From UBA7446 sp038143535 (lineage in GTDB: Bacteria; Bacteroidota; Bacteroidia; Flavobacteriales; Flavobacteriaceae), in the NCBI GenBank assembly GCA_038143535.1, contig JAYQMD010000001.1, positions 1,488,001-1,552,000 of the forward strand: a stretch of DNA of 64,000 bases, read 5' to 3'. Below the pieces are notes generated by a model. It was given only the letters and a program-made list of their open reading frames with translations. It made no database searches and was not told the origin of the DNA. This document shows, piece after piece, positions 32,834-43,542 of the stretch. How positions within the stretch are numbered: position 1 is the first letter of the stretch; every line of letters starts with the position of its first letter. Both the position numbers and the translations under genes were made by a program.

Positions 32834-33643
32834 ATGAAAGTTTTATCTACACATCTCTCCACATTGCTTGTCATATTTGCTGCAAGCGCACAGCAAACTC
32901 AAGTGATTGGACATAGAGGTGCTATGGGTCATGCCCCTGAAAATACGATACTATCCGTTCAAAAATCTCTTGCGCTCGGAGTTGATGGAATCGAGGTCGA
33001 TGTCTTTCGATGTCTTTCAGGAGAAATTGTCGTATTTCACGACAAAAAACTTGATAAACTAACCAACGGTAGCGGAAAAATTGAAGAGAAAACGTTAAAA
33101 CAACTTAATGCGTTAAAAGTGATGGGAAGTGAACCCATTCCAACTCTAGAAAACATTATCGATGTCATTGATGGAAGCGTTCAGCTCAATATTGAACTCA
33201 AAGGAAAAAATACTTCAGCAGGTGTTTTTAACATCATGATTAGTGCTGTTGAGTCGGGACGCTGGAAAATGAATCAGTTGTATGTTTCAAGTTTTGATTG
33301 GGATGAGTTGCAAGAATTTAGAAAACTTACAAATGAGTTTGGTATTGCCATTTTGACAGAAAATAATCCTCTTGACGCAATTCCGATTGCCCATGATCTC
33401 AATGCCTTTGCCATTAATCCCAACCATAGTCATTTGACGCAGGAAAAAATCAACTATATTCAAAGTGAGGGGTTCAAAATTCACACATGGACTGTAAATG
33501 AAAAGAATCGAATCGAGGAACTCATTTCTTGGGGAGTTGATGGGATTATTTCAGATTTTCCAGAAAAAATCTTGGGTGCAAAAAAATATCCCCAAAAACA
33601 AAAAATTATTCTTGAGGATAATCGTACTCAAAACGGCACTTGA
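32834..33643 (+). CDS. glycerophosphodiester phosphodiesterase
   Basis: A 269-residue GDPD-family enzyme with a signal peptide (cleavage near AASAQ), so periplasmic or exported. Catalytic residues are visible: H27/R28 in GHRG, E54 and D56 in GIEVDV, and H69 in FHD. PENT and DGIISDFP are also conserved. It hydrolyses glycerophosphodiesters to glycerol-3-phosphate and an alcohol. A broken copy of its 3' third lies at 29435-29695. Confidence 0.93.
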   Translation: MKVLSTHLSTLLVIFAASAQQTQVIGHRGAMGHAPENTILSVQKSLALGVDGIEVDVFRCLSGEIVVFHDKKLDKLTNGSGKIEEKTLKQLNALKVMGSEPIPTLENIIDVIDGSVQLNIELKGKNTSAGVFNIMISAVESGRWKMNQLYVSSFDWDELQEFRKLTNEFGIAILTENNPLDAIPIAHDLNAFAINPNHSHLTQEKINYIQSEGFKIHTWTVNEKNRIEELISWGVDGIISDFPEKILGAKKYPQKQKIILEDNRTQNGT

Positions 33644-33751
33644 ACCTAGAATCTCAAAAATCTATAGTTTATACCAAATCTTCTCTTAAAAAATTCGATT
33701 TCACTCCCCTAACCTCCACAATTGAAGTTACTGTTATTATAAAGTGTTAAC

Positions 33752-36373
33752 CTATTCTTTGATAATCTTTTTGATGAACACTTGATTTGTCATTTCTACT
33801 TGAATAAAATACATCCCTGAGCTTAGCTCTGATATATTAAGTGATTTCTGATTTATGGAAAAGCTTTTTGTCATGACTCTTTGCCCATTTAAGTTTAAAA
33901 TTTCGATCGATTTTATTTCGTTACCATTAGTAGAGTTTAGGTATAAAAAATCACGTGTAGAATTCGGATAAATCGATATCGGTAAACCATCAGCACTACC
34001 GAACGACAAAAGATCCTGAGAGCTTGAAATAGGAATCCAATTTTCAGGCAGGCTGTTATTAAAATCCAAATCTATTAACTGCAAATAGTAGCCCTCTCCA
34101 TCTGCATCTTCAGGCCACGGAGAATCATCATCATAAACAACCAAATCAATTTGGTTTCCAAATCCATCCAATAGCTCTAAACGCTCACTGTTATTGGAAA
34201 GATTTCTAAAAAATTCATCAAAAGGAGTGAATCCATAAATCGATTCAAAAGCAGATGGCTTGTTTGCCAAAAAAACAGATTGCCGAGCCTGAATAATAAA
34301 CCTGGGAGGAAACTGATATGAAAAACCTAATCCACCAAAATATACCCCTGTTAAATCCCAAGCTAAATCACTGTTATTAGTAATTTCAACAAATTCAAAA
34401 TCATCAGAATCATCATCGCCTTGATCTTGTGGATTATAGTGTATTTTTGAAATTACCAAATTAGGTATAGCCACATTTTCACAAGCTGATATGTTTGGAT
34501 TAAGCTGATCCGTTATCCATTGAATACGTTGGCTAATAAAAGTTTTTAGATTTGCTATACGCCCATCAAAATCAATATCTATATTCCATACTTGTTCTTG
34601 ACGATTAACCGCATCATGAATATTGACAACTGTTTCGTCAATCAGATCGTTAATCTTATTTTCATTTAATACTTGATCTGTAGCCGTCAGTTCTAACCAG
34701 CGCTTTGTCAAATAACATGAGAAATCAGGATCATAAAAAAGGTCTGTCCAAAACCTAGTCCCACGGTTACCATCCAGAAATTGCCAAATATTGTACTTAC
34801 TTCTGTCGTATCCCCATTCAAATAAATCGTTACCATAAGTAAGATTGAAGTCCCACACAGGACCAGCACGGAGTTTACCTCCTCTATCTTTATGAAAAAA
34901 TGTGCTAAATTGATATGCATCGACATTAGAAGCAAGTTCATTTAACAACATAAAATCAATAAAAGATGGAATATCAATTACTGATGGATAGCCATTAAAT
35001 AATGAATTATTTGAGGGGTTAAAGGTGGTCTCAGCAAGTTGATTAAAAACGTTCTGGATGTAGTCGTCTTGTTGACTGGTTTTATCTTCTGGTTTTGGCA
35101 CTTCATAAGCAAAATTTACATTTCCCCAACCATAACTAGGCATTGACCAGCCTAGCTCTTCAGTTCCTTCAATTTTGTCAGCTTTAACAATATAACCTCC
35201 TGTTAAATCTGGAAGCTCATTATCATCATCTTTTATCTTTTTTATATTAATTCGATTATCATCAGCTTTCAATTTTTCAAGAAGCATATAAATCCCTTTA
35301 TACTCACCATTCAAAATTAATTCACAATATTCAGCTCTTGATGCATATTGGTTTAAAGAATTTGATAATTTATAACTGATGTAATCCCTAACAAAAGTTG
35401 TGTCGTAGGCTAATGCATTTAGTATCCAATCGTTTTCTTTTGGCAAACCAAGTAATTTTACATTATCCTTTTGACCTGTACTATCATATGTAGTTAATGA
35501 ATACTGTTTTTTTGAAAAAAGCTGAGAGCTAGATCCACGAACCTCAATCTGTATTGGTCCATCAAAATCTAAATAGTCTGGATTACTTTCATCAATAACA
35601 TAATTTAACTCATTTTCAGGACGCTTAATGATTTTCATTGTTGCTTCAATTTTTGGCTCATCAGGAATATTAGCGCCTCCAGTATTTAATATAACAATGG
35701 GTAAATTTGACGATGTAAAGTTGATGTCAACTGGCTGTGGACTTGGCTCAACAAACCAATTAGGAGGACTGAAATATGTATCTGTTCCTTGAGGGAGTTC
35801 TAAAGTAATAACTGGTAATGCGCTCAAATCTGAAGATGTCAACGACTGGTTATGAACTTGAACTGCAATAATATTTGAACCATCAATAAGCAGTGTTTTG
35901 TCAAAAAAATATCTCTCAGGAATATTTCCAGTGTAGAGCTGAGCTTCGTGTAAACCATCGCTAGGCATTGAATAAGAGGTATGATCTCCAGAAAAAAGAT
36001 CTCTTGCAACCTCAACTCCATTTATATAGGCAACAAAACCATCATCGTAATCAATGTCCAATACTGCTCTTGAAACTAAACTTACATCCTCAATTTCAAA
36101 TGTTTTCCGCATATAAAGAGATATTGTATTTGAAATAATAGTCTCATCATCCTCATCACCATATCCAATCCCAGTATTTCCTGTTGACCAAGAGGAATCA
36201 TTAAAATTTGATTTAGTCCAATTAGTGTTAGGACCATCAGGTAATGTATATTTCCAGGCTTGTCCAGGGATGACAACGCTATTCCATTGACTTGATTGTG
36301 CAAATACATTTGTACAAACAGTAGTAAGAGTTATCAGTAGGAATATTTGAATAATTCTATTCAATAAATTCAT
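33752..36373 (-). CDS. secreted CotH-like protein with lamin-tail and T9SS domains
   Basis: 873 residues. A signal peptide is followed by a beta domain (about 30-190), then a CotH kinase-like domain (about 215-620) with GSSSQLFSKKQYSLTT, LLGLPKENDWILNALAYD, EYCELILNGEYKGIYMLLEKL and the late PVWDFNLTYGND. Then come a lamin-tail domain (about 650-780: ISKIHYNPQDQGDDDSDDFEFVEITNNS) and a type A T9SS sorting domain (IYPNSTRDFLYL to KKIIKE). CotH proteins can be atypical protein kinases; in bacteria the role is unclear. It is the last gene of the polysaccharide locus on the minus strand. Confidence 0.9.
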   Translation of the reverse strand: MNLLNRIIQIFLLITLTTVCTNVFAQSSQWNSVVIPGQAWKYTLPDGPNTNWTKSNFNDSSWSTGNTGIGYGDEDDETIISNTISLYMRKTFEIEDVSLVSRAVLDIDYDDGFVAYINGVEVARDLFSGDHTSYSMPSDGLHEAQLYTGNIPERYFFDKTLLIDGSNIIAVQVHNQSLTSSDLSALPVITLELPQGTDTYFSPPNWFVEPSPQPVDINFTSSNLPIVILNTGGANIPDEPKIEATMKIIKRPENELNYVIDESNPDYLDFDGPIQIEVRGSSSQLFSKKQYSLTTYDSTGQKDNVKLLGLPKENDWILNALAYDTTFVRDYISYKLSNSLNQYASRAEYCELILNGEYKGIYMLLEKLKADDNRINIKKIKDDDNELPDLTGGYIVKADKIEGTEELGWSMPSYGWGNVNFAYEVPKPEDKTSQQDDYIQNVFNQLAETTFNPSNNSLFNGYPSVIDIPSFIDFMLLNELASNVDAYQFSTFFHKDRGGKLRAGPVWDFNLTYGNDLFEWGYDRSKYNIWQFLDGNRGTRFWTDLFYDPDFSCYLTKRWLELTATDQVLNENKINDLIDETVVNIHDAVNRQEQVWNIDIDFDGRIANLKTFISQRIQWITDQLNPNISACENVAIPNLVISKIHYNPQDQGDDDSDDFEFVEITNNSDLAWDLTGVYFGGLGFSYQFPPRFIIQARQSVFLANKPSAFESIYGFTPFDEFFRNLSNNSERLELLDGFGNQIDLVVYDDDSPWPEDADGEGYYLQLIDLDFNNSLPENWIPISSSQDLLSFGSADGLPISIYPNSTRDFLYLNSTNGNEIKSIEILNLNGQRVMTKSFSINQKSLNISELSSGMYFIQVEMTNQVFIKKIIKE

Positions 36374-36459
36374 AGTTTATAAGCTCAAAAGATAACTAAT
36401 TTCAAAAGAAAGTAATCATTTAATTACAAAAGACTTAATGTATTCTCTACCATTTATAT

Positions 36460-39400
36460 CTAGTGTAATAATATAATTACCATTGTCGTCAAATCAAGAT
36501 CGATAATATATTCTTTATTTTCTGCAATATTTTTTACTTTGTATGATCGGATTAATTTTCCTGAAACATCGAAAATTTTAATAACTCCATCCGGATCTAG
36601 GTCAATTGGTGTTTCTATTTTCAAATATTTTTTGGTGGGGTTAGGATAAAGAATTATTTGATTTAATGTTGATGTGTAATTTGTTGCAAATGTTCCTGCA
36701 AACTCAAACTCAAAAAAGTTAATATTTAACTCTTTAGATGCGCTTGAAAACTTCATAATAGAAGGACCTCCATCAAGAAATAATTCAATCGTATTAGTTT
36801 CCCAATTTTGCCAGCCACCTGTGCTATTAAATGGAAAATAATAGGTTTGATCACCAAAGCCAAGTGAAAAGTAACCTTCATGTATTGATGCATATCGCAG
36901 TTTTACATTGTAATACCCTGATTGACTTACAGAAATTGGATATTCCGCATCGTCTTCAAAATCTATATAACCTATATTTTCGCCACCATCGTCCTGGCAA
37001 TACTCTGTTTGTATACCATTTGCGTATGAGAAATTTTCGGCTTCAATTTTACCAGGTATTTCATGGTTTTCTTTATCAAATATTAAATCAAAATAATTAA
37101 TATTGAACTGCGATGAATTAGCTGTCACAGTCATAATATACTCCCCTTTTTCAAGATATATTTTTTCGTAAAAATTAACCCAGTTTTGCCATCCACCTGT
37201 ACTACTAAATGGTAGGTTTATAATTTTACTATTAAAAGTAATATCTATAGATCCGTCCTGAAATCCTGAAATGCGTGAAACAAGTTGATAAAAACCATTT
37301 GATGGAACATCTACGCTGTATTTCATATAATCTCCATAATCTATGTAACCCACATTAAGACCTCCTCCCTGATCACTGCACTGCTCTGTTTGTACTCCGT
37401 ACATTTCATAATAAGACTCTGCTTCAATTCTATATGACATACCGTTAGTGTTCTTGACTCCATTGTAAACAAAAACATTGTCAGCATTTAGAACTGATTT
37501 GTTTCCAGATAGCAAAACATTATCTTCGATTGTTAGATAGAGTTCATCACCTTGTTCAATATTTGATAATAATGTAATTTCTAAAATGGATGGATTGTTT
37601 TGATCTATATAATAATTTTTGATGATTGAATTAGCTAAATCACCATTTATGTACAAATTATAATCATCATTGTCGCTAAAATTTGAAGTTATAATGTCAG
37701 TAAAATAAACACGTATAATATTACCATCATCGTTTGTAGCACTTGCATAAACTTTGAGCATGTTAGTGTTTGAGGTCGTAGGAAATTGTGTTAACCCATG
37801 TTTGTATGAATACAAAGGATTATAAGATTCATCTCCAAAATTAATAGGGATTTGTCGCATATCATTTGGCCAAGTATTTGTTAATTTACCTGTTGGTTGA
37901 TATTTTCCAAATAAAATTTCAGCAATACCATCCCCTTCAGTTCCAGGGTACCAAGCGGCAATCATTGCATCAGAATTAATTAATGCTTCTCCAAGAATCA
38001 TTGGTCTTCCAGAAATCAATAAGGCTACAGTTGGAATATTTTGACTTTTCATTTTTTTTAACAACGCAATATCTTGATTATCAATATTTAAGGAAGAACG
38101 ATCACCACCGCCTTCCGAGTAAGGAGTTTTTTCTCCTATTACTACAACAGCTACATCAATATCTTTATCAAAATCTCCATTTTGATTAAATATTACCTCG
38201 CTAGTATTTGTGATTTTATTGAATCCCTCAAGTATTGAAGTTCCTTCTGTAATATCGCCATTGCCTCCTTGCCAAGCAATAGTCCAACCACCACACTGTG
38301 CCCCTAAATCATCTGCTAAAACACCAGCCAGTCCGATGGTTTGACCATCTTGTTTTAGTGGTAGTACATTGTTTTTTGCATCAAGAAGCACCATAGATTC
38401 TCGAACGGCTTGTCTTGCAATATCTCTGTGCTCCTGTGAGCCAAATAAATCAATTTCAGTACTTGATTCCTCTGCATACGGTTTTTCGAAAATACCTAAC
38501 AGTAATTTTTGTTTTAAAATTCTACTAACAGCATCGTTTATACGAGAAATAGGTATTTGATTTTCATTAACTAATTCGATGGTCAACCTAATGAAATCCT
38601 TGTATCTATCTGGAACCATTACCATATCAACTCCAGCATTAATGGATTGTTTTATAGCTTCCTTGTAGTCACTATTAACTTGATCTACCCCTTTCCAGTC
38701 AGATATGATAAAGCCATTAAAACCAAGTTCAGTTTTTAATAAATCGGTTAAAAGGTATTTATATCCATGCACTTTTTTGCCATTCCAACTGTTATATGTT
38801 GCCATTATTGTTCCAACCTCCTTTTCTATTGCATCTATATAGGCTGGCAGGTGTAGCTCGCGAAGTATTTCTTCTGAAATTTGTGTGTTCCCTTGATCAA
38901 TACCATTTGTTGTTCCACCATCTCCTATAAAGTGCTTGGCGCAGGCTAAGATGGTATTATCTAAGGCCAAATTACTACCTTGAAATCCAACAATAGATGC
39001 TTTACCCATAATTTGATTAATTTCAGCTGTCTCACCAAATCCTTCATATGTTCTACCCCAACGTTCGTTTTGGGGCACAGCTATACAGGGAGCAAAAGTC
39101 CAATCAATTCCCGTGGCAGAAACTTCACTTGCAGTTATTTTGGATATTTTTTGTACAAGATCCGGATTCCATGTAGCTCCCAAGCCAATGTTGTGTGGTA
39201 CAATCACAGCACCTAAAACGTTACTATGCCCATGAACAGCATCAATACCATAAATTAAAGGGATACCTGAACTTGATTGTAATGAAACATTCTGATATTG
39301 ATTATACATGTCAATCCAGGAATATAAATTATTAGGGGAGGGAGCTGAACCGCCCCCACTCAGTATAGAGCCAATATTATAAGTCGCTAAATCATAAATA

Positions 39401-39561
39401 CTATCTAGCTCATTGCGTTCCACTTGGGTCATTTGTCCTATTTTTTCATCAAGACTCATCCCCGAGAGCATTTGGCTAACTTGATCGTCTATGTTTTGTG
39501 CATTTAAAATTAATGACGACACTAATAAAAGTGAAATGATATGGAAATGTTTTAGTTTCAA
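36460..39561 (-). CDS. GH3 glucosidase with two CBM6 modules; T9SS tail frameshifted
   Basis: 1033 codons as read. A signal peptide is followed by a GH3 catalytic region (about 25-640). D288 in FIISDWKG is the expected nucleophile. E483 in PYSEGGGDR matches the acid/base position of ExoI-type beta-glucan exohydrolases. Two CBM6 modules follow (each with a GGWQNW motif). The end is a T9SS type A domain whose last part is out of frame: one A missing at 36483-36484 gives a false stop. Adding it restores NGNYIITLDINGREYIKSFV and a stop at 36416-36418. It probably releases glucose from beta-1,3 or mixed beta-glucans at the cell surface. Confidence 0.9.
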   Translation of the reverse strand: MKLKHFHIISLLLVSSLILNAQNIDDQVSQMLSGMSLDEKIGQMTQVERNELDSIYDLATYNIGSILSGGGSAPSPNNLYSWIDMYNQYQNVSLQSSSGIPLIYGIDAVHGHSNVLGAVIVPHNIGLGATWNPDLVQKISKITASEVSATGIDWTFAPCIAVPQNERWGRTYEGFGETAEINQIMGKASIVGFQGSNLALDNTILACAKHFIGDGGTTNGIDQGNTQISEEILRELHLPAYIDAIEKEVGTIMATYNSWNGKKVHGYKYLLTDLLKTELGFNGFIISDWKGVDQVNSDYKEAIKQSINAGVDMVMVPDRYKDFIRLTIELVNENQIPISRINDAVSRILKQKLLLGIFEKPYAEESSTEIDLFGSQEHRDIARQAVRESMVLLDAKNNVLPLKQDGQTIGLAGVLADDLGAQCGGWTIAWQGGNGDITEGTSILEGFNKITNTSEVIFNQNGDFDKDIDVAVVVIGEKTPYSEGGGDRSSLNIDNQDIALLKKMKSQNIPTVALLISGRPMILGEALINSDAMIAAWYPGTEGDGIAEILFGKYQPTGKLTNTWPNDMRQIPINFGDESYNPLYSYKHGLTQFPTTSNTNMLKVYASATNDDGNIIRVYFTDIITSNFSDNDDYNLYINGDLANSIIKNYYIDQNNPSILEITLLSNIEQGDELYLTIEDNVLLSGNKSVLNADNVFVYNGVKNTNGMSYRIEAESYYEMYGVQTEQCSDQGGGLNVGYIDYGDYMKYSVDVPSNGFYQLVSRISGFQDGSIDITFNSKIINLPFSSTGGWQNWVNFYEKIYLEKGEYIMTVTANSSQFNINYFDLIFDKENHEIPGKIEAENFSYANGIQTEYCQDDGGENIGYIDFEDDAEYPISVSQSGYYNVKLRYASIHEGYFSLGFGDQTYYFPFNSTGGWQNWETNTIELFLDGGPSIMKFSSASKELNINFFEFEFAGTFATNYTSTLNQIILYPNPTKKYLKIETPIDLDPDGVIKIFDVSGKLIRSYKVKNIAENKEYIIDLDLTTMVIILLH

Positions 39562-39598
39562 TTTTAGTATATTTTATTATTGGTTATGTTTAAATTGA

Positions 39599-42346
39599 TT
39601 AATTAAAAAATACTTTATAATTTTTATTTGAGGATGATATATTAATAAAGTATAAACCCCTCTTTATTGATGAAATATCGATTTCTGCGTCATTAGTTTC
39701 AATATTTTTCATGAGCTTTACTTGCTGTCCACTAAAGTTAAAAATGCTTACATCTCCAATGGTCTTTGGTGATCTAATAAAAACTTTATCTGTTGCTGGG
39801 TTGGGATAAATAATTGCAGGTTTTTCTGAAATTTTATTCATATCCAAATATTCTTCGATTAAAACAAATTCAACCCAATTCAAATTAAACTCAGGTCGAA
39901 TGACAGTCAAATCCATTTGATATAGTCCGGCTTGAAGGTTTACTTCAGTTGATACGGTTTCCCAGTTTTGCCAACCACCTGTGTATGGTGTAGTAATCAT
40001 AGCTTTTTCTTGAGATATATTATATAGGTTCAAATCACCAATTGTGTTTTTAAATCCAAGCCTTAGAAGACCTATTGAATTCCCTGATGCTAATCGAAAA
40101 TCAACTCGGTATTTACCAGATTTATCAACCATTAACATATATGCCGCAGTATCTCCTAAATCAGCATAAGCAATATTTTGTCCACCACCTTGATCTGAAC
40201 AGTTTTCTGTTCGAAATCCACAACCCCTGTTTCCTGGAACGCATGGCCCTAGATTTAATCCATGGTCTTCTGCTTCAATTTTAGACGGAATTAAAAAAAA
40301 ACTTTCGGATGAAAGACTATTGTTTACTACTGTAACTAAATCAAATGATTCTAAATCAATCGAACTTAAAGATTTAACAGTTCCATTATTATAAGTAGCT
40401 CTTAGATCATCTGAAGGTAAAACAGCACTTGATAGTCCAAGATTTACAGTTTGATCATTATTTTCAAACGAAACTGAAGAAATATCTACATATCCAATAT
40501 TTTTAAAAACTTTAAAGGTTTCTGTAGTAATGTTGGATTTATCAATTGGTTGATTGAAAAATAATTTTACAGATTTAAAATCATTTCCTGTTACAGAGCT
40601 ATTCAACTCAAAAGATGATAATTCTTGATTAGAGCTCAATGAAAAAACAAAGTGACTTAAATCAAAGCCGGAATTTTCAGATATAAACTTAAATCTATTT
40701 TCACCCTTACTTAATTTAACTTTCTCCAATCTTTTTTCAATAAAACTATCATAACTGCCACTATTACCAAGAGATATATTTGATCTAGTTGGAAAACCGT
40801 TTATTTCAAAAGAAATTTTTCCCGAGTTTGAAGTACTTGAATAAAATATATCGATATCATACAAACCATCCTCTTCTACATCAATTGTATAAACAGCCCA
40901 CTCGCCCTTATCAATATATTCAATACAATATCCATTTGCCCCTGTGTAAGTAGTTGAGTTTACATCAACTCCGTCATTACGGTATGTGAAAGAATTTGAT
41001 GCTTGATATGTTCCAGTGCTATATTCAAAATCATAACTATTAGTGTCATAATACGCATTTAAATTATTTCCCAAATCATAGTCAGAAGCATAAATAGTTC
41101 CAGGAACTATATTAGAACTATATGGAATTGTAGAATCAGTGTATGGCTGTCTTAACAACGCATCGATATAATCTTTTTGAAAATTTACATTCTCAATTTT
41201 TGTACTTTCAGCAAGCTCAAGTAGTCCTGCATAAATATCATCAATAGCTGGTATTGAACTAGACTCGCCCTTCATGTAACTTATTAAGGCATCGTATTTT
41301 GAATTTGATTTAAATGAAACTGGGTTAGTTATAGAATTAAGTTTTTTATATGTCCACCAAGACCAACCAATATCAAGCTCCTCAAAAAGTTTAACTGCAT
41401 CAGTTGCCCATGCATTTGAGTTTTCTCCAGACTCTCGCATCCAGAGTGGATAATTGTATTCTTTCTGGATGTTTAAAACAAATTCTAATGTAAAGTGAGA
41501 ATTATAGGTTTTATACTTATGAAAACTATAAGCCATATTGGGGTCCCAAGGTGGCGTAAGTCCTGTAAAATCATTTGCATATCCATTCCCTTCTACAAAT
41601 AAAATTCGTTTGTCGTCATGCTCTCTTATTGCATTTGTGATTCGGATAAAAAGATCTCTTAGATCGGAAATATCATTAAAGTCCCAGTGTGTTTCATTAA
41701 TTAGATCATATCCACCCATCCATGGGGTGTCTTTATAGCGATCAGCAAGTTTAGACCAAAGAGCTACAGTTTTACTTTTATTAAGCTCACTTTCCCAAAG
41801 TGAGGGTTTGGAAGGATCCCTATCACTAATGTTTGGATCGCGCCCATGACCACCAGGAGCAGCATGCAAATCTAAAATTAAGTACATTTCATTATCTTGA
41901 CACCAGGACAATAAATTATCTACTAGTTCAAAACCCCTAGGAAGCCAAGTATTTTCACCTTGAACAGGTTCATCTTCAATTGGTAGGGTGAACAAATTAT
42001 AGTGCATAGCTAGTCTTACACTATTGAAGCCCCAATTTGATAAAGAATCAATGTCAGCTTTGGTTATAAAATTATCATGCCACTTATTGAAAAAATCATT
42101 TGTTTTTTCAGAGCCAATAAGATTTTCTAATTTATTTTTGAAATCTCCTTGTGAAACTGCTCCACCAACATAATTCATCATGTAGGGTTCTTGAAGCATC
42201 CAATTTCCAAGACCCATCCCTCGAAGAATAACTACCTCACCTTTTTCATTTACAATATTTTTGCCTGACCTTTTAAGAAATTGTGCCTCAACGCTTACAC
42301 TCAAAAAGAGAGAAAGAAATCCCAAGACAAAAAAACTGAATCTCAT
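39599..42346 (-). CDS. secreted GH5-family glycoside hydrolase with CBM6-like modules
   Basis: 915 residues. The signal peptide ends near VEAQ. The GH5 (clan A) catalytic domain spans about 25-355, with acid/base E218 in LINETHW and probable nucleophile E305 in LWMRESGEN. It resembles exo-beta-glucanase-like GH5 proteins. Two carbohydrate-binding modules of CBM6/35 type lie at about 415-560 and 690-825, the second with GGWQNW. A type A T9SS sorting domain (IIYPNPATDKVFI to YKVFFN) ends the protein. It is expected to be surface-exposed or released and to attack beta-glucan chains, working with the GH3 enzyme next to it. Confidence 0.9.
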   Translation of the reverse strand: MRFSFFVLGFLSLFLSVSVEAQFLKRSGKNIVNEKGEVVILRGMGLGNWMLQEPYMMNYVGGAVSQGDFKNKLENLIGSEKTNDFFNKWHDNFITKADIDSLSNWGFNSVRLAMHYNLFTLPIEDEPVQGENTWLPRGFELVDNLLSWCQDNEMYLILDLHAAPGGHGRDPNISDRDPSKPSLWESELNKSKTVALWSKLADRYKDTPWMGGYDLINETHWDFNDISDLRDLFIRITNAIREHDDKRILFVEGNGYANDFTGLTPPWDPNMAYSFHKYKTYNSHFTLEFVLNIQKEYNYPLWMRESGENSNAWATDAVKLFEELDIGWSWWTYKKLNSITNPVSFKSNSKYDALISYMKGESSSIPAIDDIYAGLLELAESTKIENVNFQKDYIDALLRQPYTDSTIPYSSNIVPGTIYASDYDLGNNLNAYYDTNSYDFEYSTGTYQASNSFTYRNDGVDVNSTTYTGANGYCIEYIDKGEWAVYTIDVEEDGLYDIDIFYSSTSNSGKISFEINGFPTRSNISLGNSGSYDSFIEKRLEKVKLSKGENRFKFISENSGFDLSHFVFSLSSNQELSSFELNSSVTGNDFKSVKLFFNQPIDKSNITTETFKVFKNIGYVDISSVSFENNDQTVNLGLSSAVLPSDDLRATYNNGTVKSLSSIDLESFDLVTVVNNSLSSESFFLIPSKIEAEDHGLNLGPCVPGNRGCGFRTENCSDQGGGQNIAYADLGDTAAYMLMVDKSGKYRVDFRLASGNSIGLLRLGFKNTIGDLNLYNISQEKAMITTPYTGGWQNWETVSTEVNLQAGLYQMDLTVIRPEFNLNWVEFVLIEEYLDMNKISEKPAIIYPNPATDKVFIRSPKTIGDVSIFNFSGQQVKLMKNIETNDAEIDISSIKRGLYFINISSSNKNYKVFFN

Positions 42347-42363
42347 ATCAAAGTAATAATGAA

Positions 42364-43542
42364 CTATTGGTTATCTATACCAAAAAGACTGATTTCTGAA
42401 CCATGTACATAGGTGTCGCTTCCGTAGTTTGAGGTGATTGAAAACTTAAAGTAGCGAAACGCTTCAGTAACGCTTCCCAAATTAAATTCATGTCCTTTTG
42501 CTGCATCATCGAGAACATCAGTTGGGACGACTCCGCCTACTTTTGGGTCACCAATATCGAAACTTCCTACTAAATTCCAGTCCAGTTTATCATTACTAAC
42601 ATATAAATTAAATGATCTCATATTTTCTTCTTGAAAATAATATGGAACTCCTGCGACACCTCCGTACCAATAGGCTCTTTGCCAAACAACAAACCTATTG
42701 ATTCGTGCCTTTTTGTTCATATCAACTACAATATCAAGTGGCCACTGAAGTGATCCTCCATTTTGATCACGCCAAATGATAAAATAACTATTATCATTAT
42801 TTGTGGCCGCTGTGTCGATTACATCATCCCAAAAATTTGTAGTACTTCCTTCCCATGCATTTCCATTAACTGAAAGATTTCCAACAAGAGTCCATGTGTC
42901 CTTCTCAATTTTTTGCTCAAATAAAGGGGTGTAAGTTCCAACTTCGTCTGTAGAAGTAGAGTTACCTTCAATATCTTCTACGCGAATAGAGAATGTTAAT
43001 GGCACTGCATCTAAACCACGAACAAAAACTGATTCGTCTTGAGATTTTGAGGATAGTATTCGAGTTTCAGTTTCACCATTTTCTTTTGTAATGTCAACAT
43101 AAACAAAAACTGTTTTATTTGAGGGGTTATTCCAGTTTAATTTAACTCCTCCTAAGTCAGGCGTAATTGTCATACTTTCGAGAACTACAAAAACAAAAGA
43201 AGTAAGGGGCACAAAATCAACCATAACTGGATCAGATACATTTTCATCCTCGTCAATAACACGTAAAGCGACTTCAACAGTTTCATTTCCGATAAAACCA
43301 TCAACATCAATGCGGTTATTAAACTTACTTGAAATACGATGAACTTCTTGCCCTTGGGAGTTTACATAACTAGCCTTTACATAAAGAACACCATTACTTT
43401 GTGGCAACATATAAATAATAGTTCCTCCACCATTTTTTGGTATTATTTCAATCACTTCAAGGGGTTCGACTGTTTGTGTGGTTTCCCCCTCGCAACTAAC
43501 AATAAGAGAAACAAATAATAAAAGGATAAATTTTCTCATCAT
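42364..43542 (-). CDS. surface glycan-binding lipoprotein, DUF4959/DUF5000 type
   Basis: 392 residues. The lipobox Cys is in LLFVSLIVSCEG. It starts with an Ig/fibronectin-like DUF4959 region (about 25-120), then a second beta domain (TPDLGGVKLNWNNPSNKTVFVYVD). It ends in a DUF5000/F5-8C-type jelly roll (about 240-392: RINRFVVWQRAYWYGG, SFNLYVSNDKLDWNLVG, RYFKFSITSNYG). It occupies the SusE/SGBP position right after susD (no gap between stop and start) and should bind the target glycan at the outer membrane. Confidence 0.9.
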   Translation of the reverse strand: MMRKFILLLFVSLIVSCEGETTQTVEPLEVIEIIPKNGGGTIIYMLPQSNGVLYVKASYVNSQGQEVHRISSKFNNRIDVDGFIGNETVEVALRVIDEDENVSDPVMVDFVPLTSFVFVVLESMTITPDLGGVKLNWNNPSNKTVFVYVDITKENGETETRILSSKSQDESVFVRGLDAVPLTFSIRVEDIEGNSTSTDEVGTYTPLFEQKIEKDTWTLVGNLSVNGNAWEGSTTNFWDDVIDTAATNNDNSYFIIWRDQNGGSLQWPLDIVVDMNKKARINRFVVWQRAYWYGGVAGVPYYFQEENMRSFNLYVSNDKLDWNLVGSFDIGDPKVGGVVPTDVLDDAAKGHEFNLGSVTEAFRYFKFSITSNYGSDTYVHGSEISLFGIDNQ

